Assembly: GCA_944320985.1 (NCBI GenBank)
Contig: CALUJN010000047.1
Span: 1-64,000 of the forward strand
Source of the DNA: an uncultured Alistipes sp.
GTDB lineage: Bacteria > Bacteroidota > Bacteroidia > Bacteroidales > Rikenellaceae
Length of the DNA: 64,000 nt
Direction: 5' to 3'
Notes under the pieces: generated by a model
The model's database searches: none
What the model saw: the letters and a program-made list of their open reading frames with translations, nothing else
Told to the model about the DNA's origin: nothing
Part shown: positions 1-9,626 of the stretch, piece by piece
Layout: every line of letters begins with the position of its first letter
Position numbering within the stretch: position 1 is the stretch's first letter
Program-made: the position numbers and the translations under genes

Positions 1-2
1 CG

Positions 3-1709
3 ATTCTGGTCAATCTGCTGCCGTGGGTGCTCATCATCGGCGTGTGGATCTTCGTGATGCGCTCGATGGCGCGCGGCGCGGGAGCCGGAGGCGGCGGTGG
101 CATCATGAACGTCGGCAAGGCCAAGGCGCAGGTCTTCGACAAGGACAACGCCAAACGCGTCACGTTCAAGGATGTGGCCGGTCTGGAGGAGGCCAAGGTC
201 GAGATCATGGAGATCGTCGACTTCCTGAAAAAGGCCGACAAATACCGCGAACTGGGCGCCAAAATCCCGAAGGGAGCCCTGCTGGTGGGCCCTCCGGGAA
301 CGGGTAAGACGCTGCTGGCCAAGGCTGTGGCCGGCGAGGCAAACGTGCCGTTCCTGTCGATTTCGGGATCGGATTTCGTGGAGATGTTTGTCGGTGTGGG
401 GGCCTCGCGTGTGCGCGACCTCTTCGAACAGGCCAAACAGAAGGCTCCGTGTATCGTCTTCATCGACGAGATCGATGCTATCGGCCGGGCCCGGGGCAAG
501 AATGCGGGCTTTTCGGGAAACGACGAGCGCGAAAATACGCTGAATCAGCTGCTGACGGAGATGGACGGCTTCCAGACCAATACGGGTGTGATCGTACTGG
601 CTGCGACGAACCGTGCGGACATCCTCGACAAGGCGCTGATGCGTGCCGGACGTTTCGACCGTCAAATTGAGGTGGGACTTCCCGACGTGAAGGAGCGCGA
701 GGAGATCTTCAACGTGCATCTGCGTCCGCTGAAGCTCGATTCGCAGCTGGACCGTTCGTTCCTGGCTCGTCAGACTCCGGGCTTCTCGGGGGCCGACATT
801 GCCAACGTTTGTAACGAGGCGGCGCTGATTGCGGCGCGTCACAACAAGAAATATATCTCGAAGGAGGATTTTCTGGCGGCCATCGACCGGATTGTGGGAG
901 GTCTGGAGCGCAAGAACAAGATCATTACCGATGCGGAGAAGCGTGTAATCGCCTACCATGAGGCGGGCCATGCCACGGTTAGCTGGATTCTCGAAAATGC
1001 CAGCCCGCTGATCAAGGTGACGATCATCCCGCGCGGCAAGGCGCTGGGTGCTGCGTGGTACCTTCCCGAAGAGCGCCAGATCACTACGCGCGAACAGTTG
1101 ATGGACGAGCTGGCCGCGACGCTGGGCGGTCGCGTGTCGGAGCAGTTGACCTTCGGCGAGGTTTCGATCGGGGCGCTGAACGATCTGGAGCGCGTGACCA
1201 AACAGGCTTACGCCATGGTCGCCTATTACGGCATGAGCGAACAGGTCGGGACGCTCTCCTACTACGACTCGACGGGCCAAAGCGACATGTCCTTTACGAA
1301 ACCCTACTCCGAGGAGACAGCCCGACAGATCGACGCCGAGGCGCGCCGGGTGATCGACGAGGCCTACCGCATGGCCAAGAAGGTGCTCGAGGAGCACCGG
1401 GAGGGGTTGAAGGAGCTGGCCGAGCTGCTGTTGCAACGGGAGGTAGTCTTCACCGAGGATGTGGAACGCATCTTCGGCAAGCGGAAGAAGGATATCGAGC
1501 GCGAACGCCGAGAGGCGGAGGCCAAGGCTGCGGGAGCGGCATCCGCTCCGACCTCCGGATCCGAGGCCTCTTCCGACACTGCCGCTCCGGCCTCCGCCGC
1601 AACGCCGACTCTGCATGAAGATCCGGCAAAGAGCGTCTCGGAGGAAAACGCTGCGGCTGCGGCCTCTTCCGCACCGGCGTCTTCGACGGACGAGAAACCC
1701 TCGAAATAG
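3..1709 (+). CDS. ftsH: ATP-dependent zinc metalloprotease FtsH (5' truncated)
   Basis: FtsH is a membrane-anchored hexameric AAA+ protease that unfolds and degrades membrane and cytosolic proteins. The reading frame is open to the window edge, so the first transmembrane segment and periplasmic part are missing; the second membrane segment ([16 protein letters not shown]) is the first thing seen. Walker A GPPGTGKT lies at 288-311, followed by the Walker B FIDEID, the second region of homology, and the zinc motif HEAGH at 957-971. The last ~70 residues form an Ala/Ser/Glu-rich low-complexity tail. The GTG at 27 is only an internal codon. It is followed closely by cdsA and psd, a membrane-homeostasis arrangement that makes sense because FtsH controls lipid-biosynthesis enzymes in other bacteria (known for E. 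coli LpxC; not shown here). Confidence 0.97.
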   Translation: MLVNLLPWVLIIGVWIFVMRSMARGAGAGGGGGIMNVGKAKAQVFDKDNAKRVTFKDVAGLEEAKVEIMEIVDFLKKADKYRELGAKIPKGALLVGPPGTGKTLLAKAVAGEANVPFLSISGSDFVEMFVGVGASRVRDLFEQAKQKAPCIVFIDEIDAIGRARGKNAGFSGNDERENTLNQLLTEMDGFQTNTGVIVLAATNRADILDKALMRAGRFDRQIEVGLPDVKEREEIFNVHLRPLKLDSQLDRSFLARQTPGFSGADIANVCNEAALIAARHNKKYISKEDFLAAIDRIVGGLERKNKIITDAEKRVIAYHEAGHATVSWILENASPLIKVTIIPRGKALGAAWYLPEERQITTREQLMDELAATLGGRVSEQLTFGEVSIGALNDLERVTKQAYAMVAYYGMSEQVGTLSYYDSTGQSDMSFTKPYSEETARQIDAEARRVIDEAYRMAKKVLEEHREGLKELAELLLQREVVFTEDVERIFGKRKKDIERERREAEAKAAGAASAPTSGSEASSDTAAPASAATPTLHEDPAKSVSEENAAAAASSAPASSTDEKPSK

Positions 1710-1746
1710 ACCAAGCGACGAAAACCCTCTTACATCCTGGAAGCCG

Positions 1747-2595
1747 ATGCATGAAAAAATGAAAAATCTGCTGGTTCGTACGGTGAGCGGAGTCGTTCTT
1801 GCCGTAGTGGTCCTGGGGGCCATTGTGTGGTCGCAATGGAGCTTCGGGCTTTTGCTGGCGTTGCTGCTCCTCGTGGGAATGGCGGAATTCTATGCCTTGG
1901 CCGAGGCGCGGGGTGAGGCTCCGCAACGATTCATCGGCCTTGTCGCAGGTATGGTGTTGTTTGCCTTGAATTTCGCCTTTGTCTGCGATGACATTCAGAT
2001 TCTGGGCAGTGCCAACCGGGTCTTTGCCGGCGGTATGGCCTTTCTGTTGCTGCTTCTGCCCGTGATGTTCATCTGCGAGCTTTTCCGCCGGCGGGAGAAT
2101 CCCGTGGGCAATATCGCCTCGACGCTCCTGGGAGTGATCTATGTGGCGATGCCCCTTTCGCTGATGTGCTACTTCCCGATCATCGCCAGTGACGTCTGGA
2201 ACCCTTGGGTGATGCTGTTCTACATCTTCATCATCTGGGCCAACGATGTCTTCGCCTACCTGGTCGGCATGACGCTCGGACGCCATCGTCTCTGCGAGCG
2301 GCTCTCGCCCAAGAAGTCGTGGGAGGGTTTCTTCGGCGGAGTCATCGGCGCCGTGGCGATGGGTCTTGTTGCGGCGCGGGTGCTCGACGGCAGTTATGCG
2401 GCGTGGGGCGGTCTGGCGTTTGTCGCCTCGATCACCGGCGTGCTGGGCGATCTGGTGGAGTCGATGTTCAAGCGGGCGGCCGGCGTCAAGGATTCGGGAC
2501 GGCTCATCCCGGGGCACGGCGGTGTGCTGGACCGCTTCGATGCCATGCTGCTCTCGGCGCCGTTTGTCTTTGTCTATCTGCTTTTTGTTATGTAA
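1747..2595 (+). CDS. cdsA: Phosphatidate cytidylyltransferase (CDP-diglyceride synthase)
   Basis: CdsA makes CDP-diacylglycerol from phosphatidate and CTP, the branch point for phosphatidylethanolamine and other phospholipids, in the inner membrane. The protein is about 282 residues with roughly eight hydrophobic segments and ends with the family signature: FKRAAGVKDSGRLIPGHGG followed by LDRFD, holding the metal-binding Lys-Asp and Asp residues. The open frame reaches back into ftsH, so the start is set by context: ATG at 1747 has GGAAG a few bases upstream, and ATG at 1759 (MKNLLVRT) is an equally plausible start that gives a cleaner hydrophobic N terminus. Psd follows 18 nt downstream, so one transcript probably makes the substrate and the PE-forming enzyme together. 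Confidence 0.95.
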   Translation: MHEKMKNLLVRTVSGVVLAVVVLGAIVWSQWSFGLLLALLLLVGMAEFYALAEARGEAPQRFIGLVAGMVLFALNFAFVCDDIQILGSANRVFAGGMAFLLLLLPVMFICELFRRRENPVGNIASTLLGVIYVAMPLSLMCYFPIIASDVWNPWVMLFYIFIIWANDVFAYLVGMTLGRHRLCERLSPKKSWEGFFGGVIGAVAMGLVAARVLDGSYAAWGGLAFVASITGVLGDLVESMFKRAAGVKDSGRLIPGHGGVLDRFDAMLLSAPFVFVYLLFVM

Positions 2596-2613
2596 TTCCA
2601 AATCGTACCGTAT

Positions 2614-3297
2614 ATGAGAATCAACAAGGAAGGATACAAGATCATCGGAATTTCGGGTGCCGTGTGTCTCTTGATCTGGTGGTTTTTCTACCGGATGCTG
2701 ATCAATGAATCGGGGGATGCGCTGTTGTGGGGCGGAACGGTATTTCTGTTGCTTTTCTGGTTCTTTATCGTGGCCTTCTTCCGCGAACCGCGGCGTGTGC
2801 GCATCCACGATGCGGATCTGGTCTTTGCACCGTGTGACGGCCGTGTGGTCGTGACCGAGGTGGTGCGTGAGACGGAATACCTGCAGGAGGAGATGCTTCA
2901 GATCTCGATCTTCATGTCGATTACCAATGTCCATATGAACTGGGTTCCCGTAGGCGGAGAGGTGGAATATTTCAAATACCATCCGGGGCGTTTTCTGGTG
3001 GCATGGCATCCCAAGTCGTCGACCGAGAACGAGCGTACGACCACGGTAGTGAAGATGCCTACGGGTCAGCGGGTTCTTTTCCGGCAGATTGCGGGTCTGA
3101 TCGCCCGACGGATCGTCTCCTACATGAAGGTGGGCAATCCGGTAGAGCAGAACAGCGTCTGTGGTTTCATCAAGTTCGGGTCGCGCATCGACGTGCTGAT
3201 TCCGAAGGACAGCGAACTGCTGGTTGAGATCGGGGATCCGACGATCGGATCGCAAACCCCCATTGCCCGCCTGCGCAAGGTGACGGAAAACGAGTAG
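2614..3297 (+). CDS. psd: Phosphatidylserine decarboxylase (short, PSD-B-like form)
   Basis: Decarboxylates phosphatidylserine to phosphatidylethanolamine. At 227 residues this is the short form of the family. Two hydrophobic segments lie in the first 50 residues (CLLIWWFFY and TVFLLLFWFFIVAFF), then the catalytic domain with DGRV, FMSITNVHMNWVPVGG and the C-terminal self-cleavage site KFGSRIDV. Cleavage should occur between Gly189 and Ser190, Ser190 becoming the pyruvoyl group of the alpha subunit. It sits between cdsA and a permease gene with 5-18 nt gaps, fitting a phospholipid operon. A phosphatidylserine synthase gene is not in the window. Confidence 0.94.
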   Translation: MRINKEGYKIIGISGAVCLLIWWFFYRMLINESGDALLWGGTVFLLLFWFFIVAFFREPRRVRIHDADLVFAPCDGRVVVTEVVRETEYLQEEMLQISIFMSITNVHMNWVPVGGEVEYFKYHPGRFLVAWHPKSSTENERTTTVVKMPTGQRVLFRQIAGLIARRIVSYMKVGNPVEQNSVCGFIKFGSRIDVLIPKDSELLVEIGDPTIGSQTPIARLRKVTENE

Positions 3298-3302
3298 ACA
3301 GC

Positions 3303-4409
3303 ATGAAAACGACGCCACAGACCGTCTTGAAATTCATCGTGGGTGCGGCCATTGCCATGGCTGTGCTCTTTCTGGTCTGGTATTTTTCGTCGATTGTCGT
3401 CTATATTCTGGTTTCGGCGGTCCTGGCGGTGATGGGACGTCCGTTGGTGAAACGGCTTGCGGCGTTGCACGTCCGGGGCTGGCAGGTTCCACGGTGGCTG
3501 GCGGCCCTGTTGACGCTGGTGGTGATCTGGGCGATCTTTGCGGCCTGTTTTTCGCTCTTCGTGCCGCTGGTTTTCAACAAGATCAACCAGTTTGCCCATG
3601 TGGATCTGACGGCCGTCATGGCAAGTATCGGAGAACCCCTGGCGCGTGCCCAACACGACCTGCAACACCTCTTTGCCCTGCCCGAGAGCACCTTCTCCCT
3701 TTCCGAGGAGTTGACGGCGGCGCTGCGGCAGATTATCGACATCGATTCGCTCAACCGGATCTTTTCGTCGGTGATCGGTGTGGTGGTTTCGTCGGTGATT
3801 GCCATTTTCTCGATTTCGTTCATCACCTTCTTCTTCCTCAAGGAGGAGGATTTGTTCTATGCCATGGTTACGGCGGTCTTCCCCGAACACTACCACGAAA
3901 ACATCACCCGGGCACTGGACTCTGTGACGCTGCTTTTGGGCCGCTACTTCACGGGTATCCTTTCGGAGAGTCTGTTGTTGATGATTGCCGTTTCGCTGGT
4001 GATGATGGCCTTCGGGATGAAGGCGGGCGATGCGGTCTTTATCGGGCTGATCATGGGGATCATGAATGTCGTACCGTATGCCGGGCCGCTCATCGGCGGT
4101 ATCCTTTCGGTACTGGTGGGCATCGTGACGCCGATCGAAGGATTTCCGGTGGGACACACGGTGTTGATTATCGTCTGCTCGCTGCTGGTTATCAAGGGAC
4201 TGGATGACTTCGTGCTGCAGCCGACGCTCTACTCCGAGCGGGTCAAGGCCCATCCGCTGGAGGTTTTTCTGGTGATTCTGATCGCCGGATCTTTGGCCGG
4301 GATTCTGGGTATGCTGCTGGCCATTCCCTCCTATACGGTGCTGCGGGTCTTCGCCAAGGAGTTTTTCTCGCAGTTCAGCCTGGTGCGTAAATTGACCGAA
4401 AAGATCTGA
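3303..4409 (+). CDS. AI-2E family transporter (PerM/YdiK-like membrane protein)
   Basis: A 368-residue polytopic membrane protein of the AI-2E transporter family (UPF0118/PerM). Members have been linked to quorum-signal export or to Na+/H+ exchange, so the substrate cannot be read from sequence. Visible features are an N-terminal hydrophobic pair (residues ~8-45), a helical central domain with long charged stretches, and a C-terminal group of segments containing the GLIMGIMNVVPYAGPLIGG loop typical of the family, then DDFVLQPTLYSERVKAHPLEVF, which is strongly conserved in it. The ATG lies 5 nt after the psd stop and the stop codon shares one base with the start of the riboflavin kinase gene (TGATG), so translation is likely coupled. 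Confidence 0.9.
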   Translation: MKTTPQTVLKFIVGAAIAMAVLFLVWYFSSIVVYILVSAVLAVMGRPLVKRLAALHVRGWQVPRWLAALLTLVVIWAIFAACFSLFVPLVFNKINQFAHVDLTAVMASIGEPLARAQHDLQHLFALPESTFSLSEELTAALRQIIDIDSLNRIFSSVIGVVVSSVIAIFSISFITFFFLKEEDLFYAMVTAVFPEHYHENITRALDSVTLLLGRYFTGILSESLLLMIAVSLVMMAFGMKAGDAVFIGLIMGIMNVVPYAGPLIGGILSVLVGIVTPIEGFPVGHTVLIIVCSLLVIKGLDDFVLQPTLYSERVKAHPLEVFLVILIAGSLAGILGMLLAIPSYTVLRVFAKEFFSQFSLVRKLTEKI

Positions 4410-4786
4410 TGGCAGAGACGGTGATTGAAGGGGTGGTTGAGTCCGGACGGCAGTTGGGGCGGGAACTGGGTTTCCCGACGGCCAATCTGACGGTTCCGGC
4501 GGACCTGCAACTCGCCGACGGTGTATACCGTTCCCGGGTCGAGCTCGACGGACGCTGGTATGATGCCATGTCGAATCTGGGGTGTAATCCTTCGGTGGGA
4601 GGTTCCGAACGTCGTCTGGAGACGCATATTTTCGATTTTACGGGGCAGCTTTACGGCTGTCGCCTGCGGGTCGAATTATTGGAGAAGATTCGAGACGAAC
4701 GGACCTTCTCCTCTCTGGAGGAGCTGCGCGAACAGATTGCCACGGACCGGGCCGCCATTCTGCAACGGGTGGCCGGGAAGAGATAG
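4409..4786 (+). CDS. Stand-alone riboflavin kinase
   Basis: A 125-residue protein consisting only of the flavokinase domain, which phosphorylates riboflavin to FMN. The motif GFPTANL (residues ~20-26), the metal/nucleotide-binding signature of the family, is followed by DGVYRSRVELDGRWYDAMSNLG, then NPSVGG, ETHIFDF and the C-terminal LRxExKFSSLEEL-like helix, all in the usual order. Bacterial RibF proteins are normally about 310 residues with an N-terminal FAD synthetase domain; that domain is absent and the space upstream is filled by the permease gene, which overlaps by 1 nt. FAD synthesis must therefore be encoded elsewhere, perhaps by a full-length RibF making this a second kinase. The gene is followed by a repeat array, not by another coding region. 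Confidence 0.9.
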   Translation: MAETVIEGVVESGRQLGRELGFPTANLTVPADLQLADGVYRSRVELDGRWYDAMSNLGCNPSVGGSERRLETHIFDFTGQLYGCRLRVELLEKIRDERTFSSLEELREQIATDRAAILQRVAGKR

Positions 4787-4810
4787 TCCGCCGGGAGCCG
4801 AACAGTGTCG

Positions 4811-4990
4811 GGGTGCGAGAGATTGGACGGTGAGAGATGCGAATCCGAGGGGGGGGGGAAACTGGACGATGAGAGTTGTGGGTCCTCGGTGCGGGAGATT
4901 GGATGGTGAGAGATGTGGATCCGCGGTGTGGGAGATTGGAGGGTGAGAGATGCGGATCCGGGATGCAGGAGATTGGGAGGTGCGGGATCC
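4811..4990 (+). repeat. Degenerate ~37-bp tandem repeat array with a G10 tract
   Basis: Five imperfect copies lie head to tail in the gap between the riboflavin kinase gene and ahcY: 4811-4846, 4847-4885, 4886-4922, 4923-4959 and a shortened copy 4960-4990. The core reads roughly GTGnGGGAGATTGGA, GGTGAGAGATG, then GGATCC at the right end of each copy. Copy 2 carries a run of ten G (4849-4858) where the others have GGTGCGGGAG. The rest of the 257-bp gap shows no gene; ahcY starts 53 nt after the last copy. The repeats have no spacers, so this is not CRISPR. Confidence 0.85.
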
Positions 4991-5043
4991 GGTTCCGGAA
5001 GGAGGGGCATTTGTGGATGAAACACTTAAAAAATTGAAACGAT

Positions 5044-6453
5044 ATGTTTTTGGACAACACGCTTCCCTATAAGGTGGCTGACCTGTCGCTGGCCGAATGG
5101 GGACGCAAGGAGATCGAGATCTCCGAGCATGAAATGCCGGGTCTGATGGCCGTACGGCGCAAATACGGACCGCAGAAACCCCTAAAGGGGGTCCGCATCA
5201 TGGGATCGCTGCACATGACGATTCAGACGGCCGTACTGATCGAGACGCTGGTGGAGCTGGGTGCCGATGTGCGTTGGTGCTCGTGCAACATCTTCTCGAC
5301 GCAGGACCACGCTGCGGCGGCGATTGCCAAGGCCGGTGTTCCGGTCTTCGCATGGAAGGGCGAGACGCTGCCCGAGTACTGGTGGTGCACGGCCATGGCG
5401 ATGTCGTTCCCGGGCGGCAAGGGCCCGCAGTTGATCGTGGATGACGGCGGCGATGCCACGCTGTTGATCCATAAGGGCTTCAAGGCCGAGAACGACGCTA
5501 CGTCGCTCGACTATGCCCCGTCGTCCTACGAGGAGGAGGTGATCCTCTCGACGCTGAAGCAGATTCTGGCCGAGGACCCGCAGAAGTGGCACCGCACGGT
5601 GGCCGAATGGAAGGGCGTGAGCGAGGAGACCACCACGGGGGTACACCGCCTCTACCAGATGCAGGCCGCGGGCGAACTGCTCGTTCCGGCGATCAATGTC
5701 AACGACTCCTGCACCAAATCGAAATTCGACAACCTCTACGGTTGCCGCGAATCGCTGGCCGACGGTATCAAACGGGCTACGGACGTGATGATCGCCGGAA
5801 AGGTGGTCGTCGTATGCGGTTACGGCGATGTGGGCAAGGGGTGTGCCCGTTCGATGCGTTCGTACGGAGCCCGTGTGATCGTCACGGAGATCGACCCGAT
5901 CTGCGCCCTGCAGGCCGCCATGGAGGGCTTCGAGGTGAAGACCGTCGAGAGCGCCCTCTCCGAAGGCAACATCTACGTCACCTGTACGGGTAACTGCGAC
6001 ATCATCACGCTGGAGCACATGGAGAAGATGCGTGACCAGGCGATCGTCTGCAACATCGGTCACTTCGACAACGAGATCCAGATGGCCCGTCTGGAGAAGT
6101 CCGGGGCGGTGAAGACGAACATCAAGCCGCAGGTCGACAAATATACCTTCCCCGACGGACACTCGATCTTCATTCTGGCCGAGGGGCGTCTGGTCAACCT
6201 GGGGTGCGCCACGGGCCATCCGTCGTTCGTGATGTCGAACTCCTTTACGAACCAGTGCCTGGCGCAGATGGAGTTGTGGCAGGAGGACCTGAAGGTCGAC
6301 GTCTACCGGCTTCCGAAACACCTCGACGAGGAGGTCGCCCGGCTGCATCTCGACAATCTGGGCGTCGAGCTGACCCATCTGACACAGAAGCAGGCCGATT
6401 ATATCGGTGTTCCGGTGGAGGGACCCTATAAGGCCGAGCACTATCGCTATTGA
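5044..6453 (+). CDS. ahcY: Adenosylhomocysteinase (SAH hydrolase)
   Basis: Reversibly hydrolyses S-adenosylhomocysteine to adenosine and homocysteine, relieving product inhibition of methyltransferases. The 469-residue length matches the long bacterial form. The substrate part shows [16 protein letters not shown] and the [14 protein letters not shown] stretch; the Rossmann NAD motif [14 protein letters not shown], the TCTGN loop, and the C-terminal [21 protein letters not shown] with KAEHYRY at the end are all intact, including the final Lys and Tyr that contact NAD across subunits. It stands alone between the repeat array and two terminator hairpins, so it is probably monocistronic. Confidence 0.97.
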   Translation: MFLDNTLPYKVADLSLAEWGRKEIEISEHEMPGLMAVRRKYGPQKPLKGVRIMGSLHMTIQTAVLIETLVELGADVRWCSCNIFSTQDHAAAAIAKAGVPVFAWKGETLPEYWWCTAMAMSFPGGKGPQLIVDDGGDATLLIHKGFKAENDATSLDYAPSSYEEEVILSTLKQILAEDPQKWHRTVAEWKGVSEETTTGVHRLYQMQAAGELLVPAINVNDSCTKSKFDNLYGCRESLADGIKRATDVMIAGKVVVVCGYGDVGKGCARSMRSYGARVIVTEIDPICALQAAMEGFEVKTVESALSEGNIYVTCTGNCDIITLEHMEKMRDQAIVCNIGHFDNEIQMARLEKSGAVKTNIKPQVDKYTFPDGHSIFILAEGRLVNLGCATGHPSFVMSNSFTNQCLAQMELWQEDLKVDVYRLPKHLDEEVARLHLDNLGVELTHLTQKQADYIGVPVEGPYKAEHYRY

Positions 6454-6492
6454 TCCGTTTCCTCCCTTCGGCGGTTTCGGACCTGCAGAATG

Positions 6493-6526
6493 ATACGGCG
6501 CAACCACGCAAAGGGTTGCGCCGTAT
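6493..6526 (+). terminator. Hairpin after ahcY
   Basis: A 13-bp perfect stem, ATACGGCGCAACC (6493-6505) with its complement at 6514-6526 and an 8-nt loop, begins 40 nt after the ahcY stop. The T tract after it is weak. Confidence 0.75.
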
Positions 6527-6638
6527 TGTCGTTTCGGCCTCTCGGTCGGGTCCGGATTTCGCGGAGTCAAAGAGCGCGTTCGCCTCCGGCCTTGTTGGGA
6601 CTGTATCGTCTGTGTGAGGAGCTGCCGTCCCGGACATG

Positions 6639-6671
6639 AAAAACCCCGGAAGTCTGACTTCCGGGGTTTTT
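6639..6671 (-). terminator. Bidirectional terminator between ahcY and the M16 protease gene
   Basis: Near-perfect inverted repeat AAAAACCCCGGAAGTC / GACTTCCGGGGTTTTT with A and T runs at the ends, so it can act on both strands. It lies 43 nt past the stop of the minus-strand protease gene and also backs up the ahcY hairpin. Confidence 0.85.
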
Positions 6672-6713
6672 GCATGCGAGCGGTCGGTGTTGGGGCCGGA
6701 CCGCCCGGCCAGG

Positions 6714-9614
6714 TCAATATCCGAAGAGCTCCTCCTGCGAGACGGTGGTGATGGGACCGAGCGTCTTGAGGAAGTTCTGATCGAGATGCTTGATGTCGCC
6801 GAGGATTCCGTAGGTGTAGTGACGGTCCTTGACCCACTTCTGCTGCGTGGCCTTTACGTCCTCGAGGGTCATGGCGGGAATCTTTTCGAATCTGAGCCGA
6901 CCCCGATCCTCGGAGAGACCCAGCCGTCGCAGGGCGAGGTAGGAGCTCAGAACATCCGCTCCGACGGTCCGATCGGTCCGCAGACGGGTCAGAATGGCCT
7001 CTTTGGCGATCTTGAAGGCTGCCTCGGATTCGGGCATGTCGTTGATGATTTCGTCGAAGGCCTGAACGGCGGTCTTCATCTTGTCGTTCTGCGTAGCGAT
7101 GAAGGCGACGTATCCGTAGCTGTCATCCGCAAACACCGGCGAGGAGATCCCTGCCGAGGCGGTATATGCCAGGCCGCGGGCCTCGCGCATCTCCTGGAAG
7201 CAGATCGAATTCATGCTGCCGCCGAAGTATTCGTTGTAGAGGGTGATTTCGGGGTCGTTGGCCACGTCGAATGCCTCGCCGCGGTTCGAGAACTGCATGT
7301 AATAGAGCTGGTTGGCATCGTACTGAGCCAGAATGACGCTGCTCTGGTCGGTTTGTTGCATCTTCGGATGTTTTTTCTCGAGCGGAGTCAGCACCTCGGC
7401 CACCTTGTGCCGGTCGGAGATGTACTTCTGGATCTGGTTCTGGGCCATCGGACCATAATAGAGCACCTCATGCTGTTTGTTCATCAGATCCTGCACCCGG
7501 GCAATGAGCTCTTCGGAACCGAGCGCCAGGAGTTGCTCGTTCGTCAGGGTCGTGCGACGGATGTACTCTTTGCCGTAGAACATGTAACGCTGCAGGGCTG
7601 CAAAGTTCTGGGACTGATTGAGCTTGGCGTCTGCCCGGGCCTTGATCATGTCCTGCTTGAGGTTTTCGAGGATCTCTTCGTTCCCTTTGGCTCCGGCGAT
7701 CAGCCCTTCGACGATCTCCAGGGCCTTGGGCATGTTCTCGCTCAGACCCGAGATGGCGATCAGACATTGGTTGTTGGCGGTCTGCAGCGAGAAGGAGCAG
7801 GCGATGGCATACATCTCCGAGGCGATCTGCTCGGCGGTCATCTCCTCGGTCCCGAGGTATCCCAGGTAGTTGAAGGCCAGCCCGAGGGCGGGATCGTTCT
7901 CGGTCCCCGTATCGAAGATGAATCTCAACGAGAAGAGGTCGTTCAGGTCGTTCTTTTTGTAGAGGACATGGATCCCGTCGCGCAGATCGAACTGGCTCAT
8001 GTCGGTTTTGTAGTCGACGAAGACGGGCTCGATGGGCTTCACCTTGGAGTTCTGGATCTCGGTCAGGAAGTCGCTCTGCATGTCGCGGTTCGTCACGATG
8101 GGGGTGATCTTCGGGGCGGCGATCTTCTGCACGTTCTTGTCTTCGCCCTGGCGTTTGTAGACAATGGCGTAGTTCTGCTCGCCGAGGTACTTGTTGGCCC
8201 AGTCGACGACATCCTGCTTGGTGATCTTCGACATGCGGTCGAGCTGCTGCACCTCGTCGGCCCAGTCGGTTCCGTTGATGAACGACTGTACGTACATGTC
8301 GGCACGCGAGTCGTTCTCTTCGAGCTCACGCATCATGTAGAGCTTGAAGTTGTTGATCGAGGCTTCGATGAGCTTCTCGTCGAAATCTCCCGAACGGAGT
8401 TTGGCCACCTCGCCGAGGAGCAGGTCGCGGACCTCTTCGAGCGACTGTCCGGCCTTGGGTCTTCCGCCCAGGATGAAGGTGCTGTAGTCAGGTTGCCCCG
8501 CATAGCCTCCGTATGCACTGAGGAGTTTCTGCTGCTGGTTGAGGTTGAGGTCGATGAGTCCGGCCTGTCCGTTGTTGAGGATGGCGCCGGCGATCTGTGC
8601 CACGTCGTTCGGATCGAATGAGGTTCCCGGGAGACGCCATCCGAGCTGGACATTGGCTGCCTCCAGACCGTATACTTCACGCACGATGGGCTCCGTGATG
8701 GGCTCTTCGGGCTGGATTTCGAGTTTCGGCAGATTCTTGTTGGGTTGCATGTCGCCGAAATACTTGTCGATGATGGCGATCACCTCGTCGGGATTCAGGT
8801 CCCCCGAGAGACAGATGGCCATGTTGTTGGGGACGTAGTAGGTCTTGTGGTAGTTCTTGACGTTGGTGATCGAGGGGTTCTTCAGGTGCTCCTGTGTACC
8901 CAGTACGGTCTGCGTACGGTGGTGGTGGTGGGGGAAGTGTGCGGCATCGAGCGCTTCCCAGACCTTGCGGCTGTCTCTTGTGAGCGACATGTTTTTCTCC
9001 TCGTAGATGGTCTCCAGTTCGGTGTGGAAGCCGCGGATTACGGGATTGCGGAAACGGTCAGCCTCGATCCGGGCCCAGTTCTCGACCTCGTTCGAGGGGA
9101 TGTCCTCGACGTAGACGGTCATGTCCTGCGAGGTGTAGGCGTTCGTTCCGTTGGCCCCGATGGCGGCCATCAGTTTGTCGTACTCGTTGGGGATTGCGAT
9201 CTTCGAGGCTTCGTAGCTGATCGAGTCGATCTGCCGGTAGATGGCCGCGCGTTCGGCCTCGTCGGAGGTTTTGCGGTAGACCTCGAAGAGCTGTTCGATC
9301 TGGTCGAGCAGGGGCTTCTCCGCCGCGTAGTCCGAGGTTCCGAAGTTAGGCGTACCCTTGAACATGAGGTGTTCGAAATAGTGGGCCAGTCCGGTTGTTT
9401 CGGCCGGGTCGTTCTTCCCGCCGACGCGTACGGCGATGTAGGTCTGGATACGCGGCGTCTCTTTGTTGACGCTCATGTAGACCTTCAGGCCGTTGGGAAG
9501 GGTGTAGATCCGCGTATTCATCGGATCGCCATTGACCGTCTCGTACTTGTATTTGCTGCATGCCGAAGCGAGCAGCGTCAGGATGACGACGGTCAGAGCC
9601 AGAAATTTTCTCAT
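6714..9614 (-). CDS. M16 family zinc peptidase lipoprotein (insulinase/pitrilysin type)
   Basis: A 966-residue peptidase with two M16 repeats. The N terminus MRKFLALTVVILTLLASACS is a lipoprotein signal with cleavage before Cys19, so the enzyme is anchored in an envelope membrane facing the periplasm or outside. The inverted zinc motif HYFEH (His78, Glu81, His82) lies in the first repeat, with the distal Glu-containing ELETIYEEKNMS segment about 75 residues later. The second half (from about residue 520) resembles a non-catalytic M16 domain, including the EYFGGSMNSICFQEMREARGLAYT stretch. Full-length M16 proteins of this sort degrade peptides within an enclosed chamber. It follows a DUF456 gene by 12 nt and probably shares its promoter. 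Confidence 0.94.
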   Translation of the reverse strand: MRKFLALTVVILTLLASACSKYKYETVNGDPMNTRIYTLPNGLKVYMSVNKETPRIQTYIAVRVGGKNDPAETTGLAHYFEHLMFKGTPNFGTSDYAAEKPLLDQIEQLFEVYRKTSDEAERAAIYRQIDSISYEASKIAIPNEYDKLMAAIGANGTNAYTSQDMTVYVEDIPSNEVENWARIEADRFRNPVIRGFHTELETIYEEKNMSLTRDSRKVWEALDAAHFPHHHHRTQTVLGTQEHLKNPSITNVKNYHKTYYVPNNMAICLSGDLNPDEVIAIIDKYFGDMQPNKNLPKLEIQPEEPITEPIVREVYGLEAANVQLGWRLPGTSFDPNDVAQIAGAILNNGQAGLIDLNLNQQQKLLSAYGGYAGQPDYSTFILGGRPKAGQSLEEVRDLLLGEVAKLRSGDFDEKLIEASINNFKLYMMRELEENDSRADMYVQSFINGTDWADEVQQLDRMSKITKQDVVDWANKYLGEQNYAIVYKRQGEDKNVQKIAAPKITPIVTNRDMQSDFLTEIQNSKVKPIEPVFVDYKTDMSQFDLRDGIHVLYKKNDLNDLFSLRFIFDTGTENDPALGLAFNYLGYLGTEEMTAEQIASEMYAIACSFSLQTANNQCLIAISGLSENMPKALEIVEGLIAGAKGNEEILENLKQDMIKARADAKLNQSQNFAALQRYMFYGKEYIRRTTLTNEQLLALGSEELIARVQDLMNKQHEVLYYGPMAQNQIQKYISDRHKVAEVLTPLEKKHPKMQQTDQSSVILAQYDANQLYYMQFSNRGEAFDVANDPEITLYNEYFGGSMNSICFQEMREARGLAYTASAGISSPVFADDSYGYVAFIATQNDKMKTAVQAFDEIINDMPESEAAFKIAKEAILTRLRTDRTVGADVLSSYLALRRLGLSEDRGRLRFEKIPAMTLEDVKATQQKWVKDRHYTYGILGDIKHLDQNFLKTLGPITTVSQEELFGY

Positions 9615-9626
9615 ATTGCTTGTTGT

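Noticed and set aside
1450..3318. A 622-codon open frame on the minus strand over cdsA and psd
   Set aside because: His/Arg-rich shadow of two well-supported + genes.
4521..4946. A + frame running from the riboflavin kinase gene into the repeat array
   Set aside because: It is out of frame with the kinase and its second half is only translated repeats.
4811..4990. Possible CRISPR array
   Set aside because: The copies are adjacent with no spacers, diverge from one another, and no cas genes are in the window.
6636..8621. A 661-codon open frame on the + strand
   Set aside because: Antisense to the M16 protease; the translation is low-complexity Val/Gly/Asp-rich with no known motif.
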